Source: an uncultured Ruminococcus sp.
Lineage (GTDB): Bacteria; Bacillota; Clostridia; Oscillospirales; Ruminococcaceae
Length of the DNA: 8,376 nucleotides
NCBI GenBank assembly: GCA_900556055.1
Contig: USNJ01000089.1
Location: 1 to 8,376 of the forward strand
Direction: 5' to 3'
Each line of letters opens with the position of its first letter. Position 1 is the first letter of the stretch. Under the pieces are notes generated by a model. It saw nothing but the letters and a program-made list of their open reading frames with translations. It ran no database searches and was not told the origin of the DNA. Below are positions 1 to 6,597 of this stretch, one piece after another. Made by a program: the position numbers and the translations under genes.

Positions 1-2585
1 ATCAGCGCAAGCACGATTATATTCAGACTTTCGACAAGATCCTTGAATTTCTGGCTTCCGTCATCAGAATAGCTGAAGCCAAGTACATTTCCCGTGTCGA
101 GAAGGGTTTCGGAAAGCCTGTCTTTCTGTGCATTCTCAGTCAGATCAACAGCGATCATATTATTATTATACTCCCCGAAAAGCGATTTGTAAAGGTCGGG
201 AGAAAAATAAATATAATTAAATGTGTAATTTTCGGTTATCGCAGCTATCTTTACAGGTGCAGATGCATCTTTCAGAGTAATTTCATCCCCTGCCCTGACA
301 TCAAGCTGACGCGAAAGCTTTTCGTTTATGACGATCCCGCTGTCATCAAGCGTTATCGGATCGTGTCCCTCTCTCGTTCTCAGGCATATAAAGCTTCCGA
401 GTTTTGCGGGATCGGACGGAACAAAATAGTATACCTCCATATCCCCCGCTTTTGTCTTTATGTCGGTCGATCTCTGATATACCCACATATATTCGGAAAC
501 ATCGGGAGACTCCGACATCAGGTCGGATATTTCGGTCATTCCTTCACTGTCTATATCATCGCTTGCGACTGTCAGCTGATCGTACAGGAAAATATCGCCG
601 TACTGACGGTCAACTATCGCAGCTATCGAATATCTCAGATCAAATCCGGTAAGAAGAAGAGCTGTACATCCCGCAACGCCTATGACCGTCATTATAACGC
701 GGCTCTTGTATCGTGCAATATTTCTGACAGTGATCTTACCGGTAAATTTCAGCCTGTTCCAGATAAAGCCGATCTTTTCAAGCAGCACACGCTTTCCGCT
801 TTTCGGCGGCTTGGGACGCATAAGCTGCGCAGGCACGGAAATAAGCTCCGAATAGCATGCCGCCATAGCCGCAGCGCCTGTGCAGAGTATTGCGGCGATT
901 ATGCAGCCTGCCGCATAATCCCATCTGAACGGCGTAAGCAGCTCGGGGATAATATACATCGATGCATATGCATTGTAAATAATTGTCGGGAATACCTTCA
1001 GACATATCGCAAGTCCGATAAATCCGCCGACAACGCTTGCTGTCACCGAATAGATCAGATACTGAGCCGCTATCGTCTTTCTGCTGTATCCGAGAGCTTT
1101 GAGCGTACCTGTCTGGGTGCGCTGCTCCTCAACCATTCTTGTCATGGTGTTCAGGCAGACAAGTGCCGCAACCAGCACGAAAAATATCGGGAACACGTTT
1201 GCGATCGCATTAACACGTCCGCAGTCAGTCTCAAAGTTGACGAAATACGGAAATGCATCGTTTCTGTTCCACACATACCACTTGGCATTTTCGGCTGTTT
1301 CGTCAAGCTCCGCCTTGCTGTCCGCAAGCTCCTGCTCGGCGCTGTCTATCTCTTCCTTTGCATCGGCAAGCTTCTTGTAGCCGTCGGTTATCTCTGAATC
1401 CGCCTCGGCGATCTGATCCCTTACCGACGAAAGATACGTTTCTATCGTCTTTCTTGATGCTTCCTTGTGAACGCTGTCCGACGGATCCTGCGTTACATAT
1501 GAAAGCAGCATATTGTAGATAGGCATATCAATGCCGAATTTCGTGAATGCAGTCTCAATGCCCCTCATGCTTTCTTCAAGCTCCGCAGGCAGCACGGGAT
1601 CGACATTCCTTACAGCTGTCGGGATATAAGTATCCGAAAAATCGTCAAGTATCTTATCAACTCCGTCAGCTGCCGATTTCAGGGCTTCAAACGGAGATTT
1701 CGTTTCATCGAGCTTTTTGAGATTGTCGTTGTATTCCTGTTTTGCGTCGTTTATTTTCTGCTGTGCATCGTCGATATCAGGCTGTGCTTCTGCATAGATA
1801 TCGCTTACACGGACATCTATCCTCTCATCTGCAAGAGCCTCAAGTGCGGTTTTCAGGCTGTCGGACGCAGCTTCATATTTATCCGACCAGAAATCCAGCC
1901 CTTCCGTATCCTTTGCGGTCAGGTAGATATCAGTGTAATATTCATATGTATAATCTTCCTCGGGGATATAGATGAACGCATTTACAGTGCCGTTTCCGAT
2001 GTTTGTGGATCCTCTTTCAAAGGATATGTACATAGGCGAGCTGACCAGTCCGACTACTGTATATTCGGCAGTGGAAATTATATCCTCTATCGGCGAATCC
2101 TCAGGAGATGACAAAATGACCTTATCGCCTATATCAAGATATGACCCGCTTCTCATGGAATTATCCGCAAGGCATTCACCCGCCGCTTCCGGGAGACGTC
2201 CTTCGGAAATATACGGACGGCTGAGCATTTCACCCGAGCTGAATGCGTCCGTGTCGATGGAAAGAGTCTTTACATTCAGCATTTTTCCCGATGGCATCTG
2301 CATAAAAAGATCGGCGGAATATCCTGCTTCTGCGGCATTTACACCGTCTGCTTCCCTGACCGCCGCAAGATCGTCATCGGTAAATCCGAGAGTTGACACC
2401 AGACGGAAATCCGCAAGATCCTGCTTATCATAATAATCCTGTGCGGAAATAAGCAGATCTGATCCTGAGACCTTTAAGCCCGCAAAAAATCCACAGCTTA
2501 TGGCGATTATAGACATTATCGCAAGAAATCTGCTGAATGTCGTTTTTATGCTTCTGAAAGTGTTGAGCAGCAACATATTTTTCAT
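1..2585 (-). CDS. FtsX/MacB-type ABC transporter permease with extracytoplasmic coiled coils (partial, C-terminus outside window)
   Basis: The frame is open for 861 codons from ATG 2585-2583 and leaves the window before any stop. AAGGTGA at 2592-2598 lies 6 bases upstream and overlaps the stop of the ATPase gene, so the two are probably coupled. Visible layout: a cytoplasmic start, TM1 at about residues 17-38, a large extracytoplasmic domain to about 455, three TM segments at about 462-482, 509-531 and 554-577, a cytoplasmic linker rich in Lys and Pro, TM5 at about 630-650, then a second extracytoplasmic domain cut by the edge. Two heptad-like, Ala/Glu/Lys/Asp-rich coiled coils lie in the first domain, at about 263-305 and 372-435. 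The segment after TM2 (EEQRTQTGTLKALGYS) is the typical FtsX-family coupling region. The duplicated FtsX plan predicts a further set of C-terminal TM segments beyond the edge. Such permeases work with a LolD-like ATPase in export, lipid or peptide handling, or mechanical signalling. The substrate cannot be told from sequence. Confidence 0.9.
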   Translation of the reverse strand, partial: MKNMLLLNTFRSIKTTFSRFLAIMSIIAISCGFFAGLKVSGSDLLISAQDYYDKQDLADFRLVSTLGFTDDDLAAVREADGVNAAEAGYSADLFMQMPSGKMLNVKTLSIDTDAFSSGEMLSRPYISEGRLPEAAGECLADNSMRSGSYLDIGDKVILSSPEDSPIEDIISTAEYTVVGLVSSPMYISFERGSTNIGNGTVNAFIYIPEEDYTYEYYTDIYLTAKDTEGLDFWSDKYEAASDSLKTALEALADERIDVRVSDIYAEAQPDIDDAQQKINDAKQEYNDNLKKLDETKSPFEALKSAADGVDKILDDFSDTYIPTAVRNVDPVLPAELEESMRGIETAFTKFGIDMPIYNMLLSYVTQDPSDSVHKEASRKTIETYLSSVRDQIAEADSEITDGYKKLADAKEEIDSAEQELADSKAELDETAENAKWYVWNRNDAFPYFVNFETDCGRVNAIANVFPIFFVLVAALVCLNTMTRMVEEQRTQTGTLKALGYSRKTIAAQYLIYSVTASVVGGFIGLAICLKVFPTIIYNAYASMYIIPELLTPFRWDYAAGCIIAAILCTGAAAMAACYSELISVPAQLMRPKPPKSGKRVLLEKIGFIWNRLKFTGKITVRNIARYKSRVIMTVIGVAGCTALLLTGFDLRYSIAAIVDRQYGDIFLYDQLTVASDDIDSEGMTEISDLMSESPDVSEYMWVYQRSTDIKTKAGDMEVYYFVPSDPAKLGSFICLRTREGHDPITLDDSGIVINEKLSRQLDVRAGDEITLKDASAPVKIAAITENYTFNYIYFSPDLYKSLFGEYNNNMIAVDLTENAQKDRLSETLLDTGNVLGFSYSDDGSQKFKDLVESLNIIVLAL

Positions 2586-2596
2586 AGCTGTTCACC

Positions 2597-3298
2597 TTAC
2601 CATTCAATATTCTCAACGGGAACAGGATTTTCATTGACCGTTATTTCCGATATCTTAGCGCTTTTCATTTTGATGACACGGTCTGCCATGGGGGCGATCG
2701 CCTGATTATGCGTGATAACGATAACCGTCATGCCTTTTTCACGGCAAGTATCCTGCAGAAGCTTCAGAATGACCTTACCCGTTGCATAGTCAAGCGCACC
2801 GGTAGGCTCATCGCAGAGAAGTAGCTTGGGAGATTTTGCCAAAGCTCTTGCGATAGCGACTCTCTGCTGCTCACCGCCCGAAAGCTGTGCGGGGAAATTG
2901 CTCATTCTGTCGCCCAGACCTACCGCTTTCAGTACCTCCTCCGGATCAAGCGCATTCTTTCCTATCTGCGATGCAAGCTCAACGTTCTCCTTTGCCGTCA
3001 GATTCTGCACAAGATTGTAAAACTGGAAAACAAATCCGATATCATAGCGTCTGTAAGCGGTCATTTCCTTGGTTGTCAGCTTTGCGATATCCTGTCCGTC
3101 AACGATTATCTGCCCTTCATCGCAGGTGTCCATTCCGCCCAGCATATTTAGCATCGTTGTCTTTCCGGCACCGCTTGCGCCGACAATAACGACAAATTCG
3201 CCCTTTTCAACGGAAAAGCTCACTCCATCGGACGCAGTAATAGTGACCTCACCCATTTTATACCTTTTATAAACATCTTTCAGTTCAACAAAAGCCAT
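2597..3298 (-). CDS. ABC transporter ATP-binding protein, LolD/MacB class
   Basis: A 233-residue ATPase that should drive the FtsX-type permease encoded directly downstream. From the chosen start, Walker [10 protein letters not shown] is at 40-48, the Q-loop Gln is 92, the signature [15 protein letters not shown] is at 139-153, Walker B LLLCDE ends at catalytic Glu164, the D-loop is near 167-170 and the switch His is His197. All catalytic motifs are intact. The sequence QFYNL after the Q-loop and the short length fit the MacB/LolD/FtsE group. The frame is open up to an ATG at 3352, which would add 18 residues, but that codon lies only about 9 bases downstream of a perfect -10 box and has no ribosome site. 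The ATG at 3298 has GGGAAGGA upstream, and [13 protein letters not shown] is the normal start of this family. The TAA stop at 2599-2597 overlaps the ribosome site of the permease. The transported substrate is unknown. Confidence 0.95.
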   Translation of the reverse strand: MAFVELKDVYKRYKMGEVTITASDGVSFSVEKGEFVVIVGASGAGKTTMLNMLGGMDTCDEGQIIVDGQDIAKLTTKEMTAYRRYDIGFVFQFYNLVQNLTAKENVELASQIGKNALDPEEVLKAVGLGDRMSNFPAQLSGGEQQRVAIARALAKSPKLLLCDEPTGALDYATGKVILKLLQDTCREKGMTVIVITHNQAIAPMADRVIKMKSAKISEITVNENPVPVENIEW

Positions 3299-3308
3299 AT
3301 TTAGATTA

Positions 3309-3316
3309 TCCTTCCC
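3309..3316 (-). promoter_or_regulatory. Ribosome binding site deciding the ATPase start
   Basis: On the minus strand this reads GGGAAGGA, 10 bases before the ATG at 3298. It supports that start over the ATG at 3352, which sits almost at the predicted transcript 5' end and has no such site. Confidence 0.7.
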
Positions 3317-3336
3317 ATAATGTATTTTCCCATTAT
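3312..3336. repeat. Pair of near-identical 10-base direct repeats in the ATPase leader
   Basis: TTCCCATAAT at 3312-3321 and TTCCCATTAT at 3327-3336 (plus-strand reading) differ at one position and start 15 bases apart. Both lie in the predicted untranslated leader of the ABC operon; the copy nearer the gene overlaps the ribosome site. They could be a small operator or chance in AT-rich DNA. Confidence 0.4.
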
Positions 3337-3360
3337 TTCTCTCTATATACATATAATTAC

Positions 3361-3389
3361 ATTATACAACAATCCGCATTGATTAGCAA
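3361..3389 (-). promoter_or_regulatory. Sigma-A-type promoter of the ABC transporter operon
   Basis: On the minus strand, TTGCTA (3389-3384) is followed by a 17-base spacer and a perfect TATAAT (3366-3361). The DNA just upstream (about 3390-3409) is AT-rich and may act as an UP element. Transcription should start near 3354, giving a leader of about 56 bases before the ATG at 3298. The placement is inferred from consensus and spacing. Confidence 0.75.
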
Positions 3390-3490
3390 GTAAGTTTTTA
3401 TGAATAATCTTTTCCGCCGCAAAGCATTTTCAGCATCTGAGCACCCGGCAGCCGCACAGCATTAATAGGCTTTTTCTTAACAAAATATTA
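3390..3490. other. Central part of the divergent intergenic region
   Basis: This stretch lies between the -35 boxes of the two divergent promoters. It has a GC-richer core (about 3410-3470) between AT-rich arms that adjoin each promoter; the right arm (3471-3490) could be an UP element for the plus-strand promoter. I found no convincing terminator hairpin, RNA gene or strong palindrome, and no coding frame with a ribosome site. It is the natural place for a shared operator, but no specific site can be named. Confidence 0.4.
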
Positions 3491-3519
3491 TTGAAATAAG
3501 ATTGCTTTTCGTTTATAAT
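3491..3519 (+). promoter_or_regulatory. Sigma-A-type promoter of the kinase-like / beta-mannosidase operon
   Basis: TTGAAA at 3491-3496, a 17-base spacer and a perfect TATAAT at 3514-3519. The preceding 20 bases are AT-rich. Transcription should begin near 3526, about 29 bases before the GTG start of the first gene. Because the next two genes overlap their upstream neighbours, this is likely the main promoter for all three. Confidence 0.8.
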
Positions 3520-3537
3520 TAGAATAATAGTATGCAA

Positions 3538-3544
3538 AAGGTGG
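3538..3544 (+). promoter_or_regulatory. Ribosome binding site for the GTG start at 3555
   Basis: AAGGTGG, 10 bases before GTG 3555. It supports the non-ATG start, which places the conserved IINP strand at residues 6-9, where lipid kinases of this family normally carry it. Confidence 0.6.
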
Positions 3545-3554
3545 TCAAGTCACT

Positions 3555-4520
3555 GTGAAGCACATTTTTATTATCAATCCAATGGCAATGAACGGTCAGG
3601 TCTCGCGCAAAATACGCAAAAAGCTTGAAGAGATCAAAGCCAAAACCGGCTTTGATTATCTGGTTTTCGATTCTGAATATCAGGGTCATGAAAAGGTGCT
3701 TGCGGAGCGTATCTGCACGATATTTTCAGACGAACCTCTGAGATTTTACGCATGCGGAGGATCGGGTACATTCCAGCGTATGCTCTCGGGAATAACAAAT
3801 CTCACGCTTTCCGAAGCTGCCTGCTGCCCGCTCGGGCTTACAAATGACTTCATAAAATGCTTCGGAGCTGATTCATATCCAAAGTTCATGGATATCGAAA
3901 AGCTCATAAGCGGAAGTTCTATTCCTATGGATATAATAGAGCTAAACGGTGAAGCCCGTGCCGTAAACACACTGTCCATCGGATTTGAAAGCTGCTTCAA
4001 GACATTCTCCTTCTTTCAGGATCTCTCAATGATAAACAAAAATCTGCCATATACGCTGATGCCTGCTATCGTTATCCTGAAGGATACCTCCCTTGACTAC
4101 CTTATCGACATTGACGGACAGAGATATGACGGAAAATATGTCCTTCTGCATTTTGCGAACGGAATATGCTTCGGCAGCAATATGTACCCGCTTTCTTATG
4201 CCGTTCCCGATGACGGACGGCTTGAGATCATGCTTTTCAAGGCAAACACACGCATGACAACACTCAGGTCACTGAAGGATTTCGCACACGGAAATACAGA
4301 AAAGATTGGCGACAAGGCTATAATCACAGACGGATCACAGATACATATCAAGCGTGCCGACGGCAAGCCGATAATTGCCAACATTGACGGCGAGGCGATC
4401 GAGTACAAGGATATAAAAGCAACACTTCTCCATAAAAAGCTGAATTTTATCGTCCCGGACGGAGTTTCACTCTGCAGGACTCAACATAACGAACATACGG
4501 AGGCAGAACATGAACAATAA
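3555..4520 (+). CDS. Diacylglycerol kinase / YegS-like protein with altered GGDGT motif
   Basis: A 321-residue protein with the fold signatures of the DAGK_cat / DgkB-YegS lipid kinases, which phosphorylate diacylglycerol or related lipids at the inner membrane face. Seen: an N-terminal IINP (6-9), the nucleotide loop CGGSGT (67-72), PLGLTNDF (92-99), a DDGRLE segment (219-224) of the C-terminal domain, and NIDGEA, whose Glu280 matches the family's catalytic base. Length is close to the usual 290-330. Two key motifs differ: GGDGT has Ser70 in place of Asp, and GTGNDF reads GLTNDF. Surrounding residues are preserved and there is no frameshift, so this looks like substitution rather than decay. 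The protein may be weakly active, use another nucleotide, or be a lipid/nucleotide-binding pseudokinase. It has no signal peptide or TM segment. It starts at GTG and its last 11 bases overlap the next gene. Family assignment is firm; activity is unsure. Confidence 0.85.
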   Translation: MKHIFIINPMAMNGQVSRKIRKKLEEIKAKTGFDYLVFDSEYQGHEKVLAERICTIFSDEPLRFYACGGSGTFQRMLSGITNLTLSEAACCPLGLTNDFIKCFGADSYPKFMDIEKLISGSSIPMDIIELNGEARAVNTLSIGFESCFKTFSFFQDLSMINKNLPYTLMPAIVILKDTSLDYLIDIDGQRYDGKYVLLHFANGICFGSNMYPLSYAVPDDGRLEIMLFKANTRMTTLRSLKDFAHGNTEKIGDKAIITDGSQIHIKRADGKPIIANIDGEAIEYKDIKATLLHKKLNFIVPDGVSLCRTQHNEHTEAEHEQ

Positions 4521-6597
4521 CAAAAGGCGCATAGAAAAAATAACAGGCTGTATGATGATAATTCTGACAGTGTTTATATCAATTGCCGCATGCAGCGGCG
4601 GCTGCGGCACTGCACTGACGATAATTTGTGCTGTCTGCGGAGGCGCAGCGGCGGTGATCACAATGCTGGAAGCCGTGCAGCTTAAAACAAAAGCATGGCT
4701 CGCCAACTCGCTTCTGATGCTGATGACGGGAATATACATACTTAAATGCACACCCTGTGATGCGGGGCTTCTGCTTATCGGAACATCGGCTGTCACATCG
4801 GTTTTCAGCATCGTATCTACATGCGTGTTCAACCTTGCTGCCTGCCCTATCCTGTATACAGCGGCATTTCTGCTGACAGACGGTCACAGCTTTACATCGG
4901 AAACGCTTCTTTCCTATATATTCATGCTGGTGATCTGCCTTATCGGTGTATCAATTTCAATATTCAGAACCAAGGAAGCACGCCGGTCTGCCGAAAAAAC
5001 ACAGAGCCATGAGGATCTTCTCCGTCTTCTTGAACTGAAAAAGAACGAAGCTGAGAAGGCGGCAAAGGCAAAAAGCACCTTCCTTGCCGGCATGAGCTAT
5101 GAAATAAGAATACCTCTCAATACCATATGCGGTATGGCTGACCTGCTCGCATATCATAATCTTGATGAGGAATGTGCTGACTACACATCTTCTATCAAGA
5201 CATCCGCCGAACAGATGCTCAATATGATCGACAGTGTACTTGATTTTTCAAAGGTCGAGGCAGGCGGCGAAGAGGTCATATGTGCATCATATCAGGTGCG
5301 TAAATTTATTGAAGATATCATAAGCGAAACATCCGCAATGCTTAAGAAAAAGGACGTTTCCTTTGTTGTGAATATCGACCCGAATATACCCGAAAAGCTT
5401 ATCGGCGATATGATGAAGCTCAAAAAGATAGCTCTCAATCTCCTTTCAAATGCCGTAAAATTTACCGAACACGGAATGATAACACTTACCGTCAGTGCCG
5501 AAACGATATCCGCAGACAAGATACATCTTACCATGTCTGTTGAGGATACGGGTATCGGCATAAAGGCTGAGGATATGCCGAAGCTGTTCACGGAATTCTC
5601 GCAGATCAACACATCTCCCGGAATGACATCAAGCGGCGCAGGTCTGGGACTTGCCATGGCACAGCAGCTTGCCCGCCTTATGGACGGAAAGATCACCGTA
5701 GAAAGCATTTACGGCGTAGGATCGACATTTACGGCACATGTCACCCAGCAGACAGGCTCCGACAGCCCTGCCGTATCCATCGGCAATATGGGCGACTGCC
5801 GAGTTTACCTGATCGAACCGAACTTCGTATGCAGACTTGCTCTCTGCAATATGCTCGAATCTCTCAATATCGAATATTTCGTGCTTGATGATATAAAAGC
5901 ATGCAATTCGCTGGTAGAGGATATGGAAAATACCTACCTATTCTTTGATACGAAATATGCACGTTCATCGGGCGTGGAAAATCCGCCTGAATTCACTAAA
6001 ACAAGGGTCATACAGATGCTTGGAATCCAGGAATCCTCGGATATTGCATACGAGGGCATATCAAAGCTGAGAAAGCCGCTCACAATATTTGCATTCGACG
6101 ATATACTGACAGGCTGCACAAGCTCCGCATCACGCAGATCTCCCGTACTGAACACCTTCACAGCCCCCTCTGCACGCGCACTTATCGTTGATGACACAGC
6201 ATCAAACAGAAAGGTCGTTGAAGCCGTGCTGAAATGCTACGGCGTGCGCTCGGTATCCGTTGACAGCGGCGAAAAGGCACTCCGTCTTATACATGCAGGA
6301 CAGCAGTTTGACGTTATTTTCATGGACCAGCTCATGCCGCATATGAACGGAACAGATGTCGTAAGACTTATAAGAAGCTCGCGAAACAGCTATGCAAAGC
6401 AGGTCCCGATAATCGCACTTACTGCGGCATCGGAAAAGAACATAGGCGACGAAATGAAGGCGGCAGGCATGAACGATTATATCTCAAAGCCCATAGATAT
6501 GGCACTTTTCGACACTGTTATGCGCAAGTGGATACCTGCTGAAAAGCAGATCCCCGTAAACAGCAGCGATACCGAAAGGAGCGAAAGCACCACATGA
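4510..6597 (+). CDS. Membrane hybrid histidine kinase-like protein lacking the phospho-accepting His (HisKA-HATPase-pseudoREC-REC)
   Basis: A 695-residue protein. GGAGG at 4499-4503, 6 bases before ATG 4510, sets the start inside the preceding gene. Residues 11-152 hold about six TM segments with very short loops and no large extracytoplasmic sensor. A charged helical linker (about 153-188) follows. In the HisKA-like domain the H-box reads MSYEIRIPLN: Tyr197 replaces the accepting His and Ile201 replaces the Thr used for phosphatase activity; Glu198 remains. The HATPase domain looks intact: Asn314 in LLSNAVKF, DTGIG at 346-350, GAGLGL at 376-381. A degenerate receiver (about 430-530) has E436-P437 instead of the acidic pair but keeps a possible Asp480 and a KP pair at 522-523. 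The last domain (about 557-675) is a complete receiver: Asp561/Asp562, Asp606, Thr638, Lys660. There is no DNA-binding output. It may be an ATP-binding scaffold, or may partner an intact kinase or phosphotransfer protein elsewhere. Confidence 0.9.
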   Translation: MNNNKRRIEKITGCMMIILTVFISIAACSGGCGTALTIICAVCGGAAAVITMLEAVQLKTKAWLANSLLMLMTGIYILKCTPCDAGLLLIGTSAVTSVFSIVSTCVFNLAACPILYTAAFLLTDGHSFTSETLLSYIFMLVICLIGVSISIFRTKEARRSAEKTQSHEDLLRLLELKKNEAEKAAKAKSTFLAGMSYEIRIPLNTICGMADLLAYHNLDEECADYTSSIKTSAEQMLNMIDSVLDFSKVEAGGEEVICASYQVRKFIEDIISETSAMLKKKDVSFVVNIDPNIPEKLIGDMMKLKKIALNLLSNAVKFTEHGMITLTVSAETISADKIHLTMSVEDTGIGIKAEDMPKLFTEFSQINTSPGMTSSGAGLGLAMAQQLARLMDGKITVESIYGVGSTFTAHVTQQTGSDSPAVSIGNMGDCRVYLIEPNFVCRLALCNMLESLNIEYFVLDDIKACNSLVEDMENTYLFFDTKYARSSGVENPPEFTKTRVIQMLGIQESSDIAYEGISKLRKPLTIFAFDDILTGCTSSASRRSPVLNTFTAPSARALIVDDTASNRKVVEAVLKCYGVRSVSVDSGEKALRLIHAGQQFDVIFMDQLMPHMNGTDVVRLIRSSRNSYAKQVPIIALTAASEKNIGDEMKAAGMNDYISKPIDMALFDTVMRKWIPAEKQIPVNSSDTERSESTT
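6575..6581 (+). promoter_or_regulatory. Ribosome binding site for the beta-mannosidase gene
   Basis: AAAGGAG lies inside the 3' end of the kinase-like gene, 12 bases before ATG 6594. The spacing is slightly long. With the ATGA stop/start overlap it implies translational coupling; I see no separate promoter close upstream. Confidence 0.55.

Noticed and set aside
363..1397. Plus-strand open frame of 344 codons
   Set aside because: It lies wholly antisense to the permease gene, has no sensible domain, and is rich in Arg/His/Cys/Ser, as expected for a shadow frame. The minus-strand frame has clear FtsX-type features.
3299..3352. Extended ATPase start at ATG 3352
   Set aside because: It would begin almost at the predicted transcription start with no ribosome site, and the added 18 residues do not belong to the family's conserved start. 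A leaderless start is possible but less likely.
3410..3480. Possible terminator or hairpin in the GC-richer intergenic core followed by a T-rich run
   Set aside because: No stem of useful length could be paired by eye, and no gene on the plus strand ends upstream of it.
3532..3558. Eight-codon frame (ATG at 3532, TGA at 3556-3558) overlapping the GTG start, as a possible leader peptide
   Set aside because: Its ATG is only about 6 bases from the predicted transcript start, has no ribosome site, and the peptide shows no attenuation-like residue pattern.
5098..5112. Frameshift or pseudogene as the cause of the missing His in the kinase-like protein
   Set aside because: The frame is continuous through 695 codons, and all later motifs are in register, so the change is a substitution within an intact gene.
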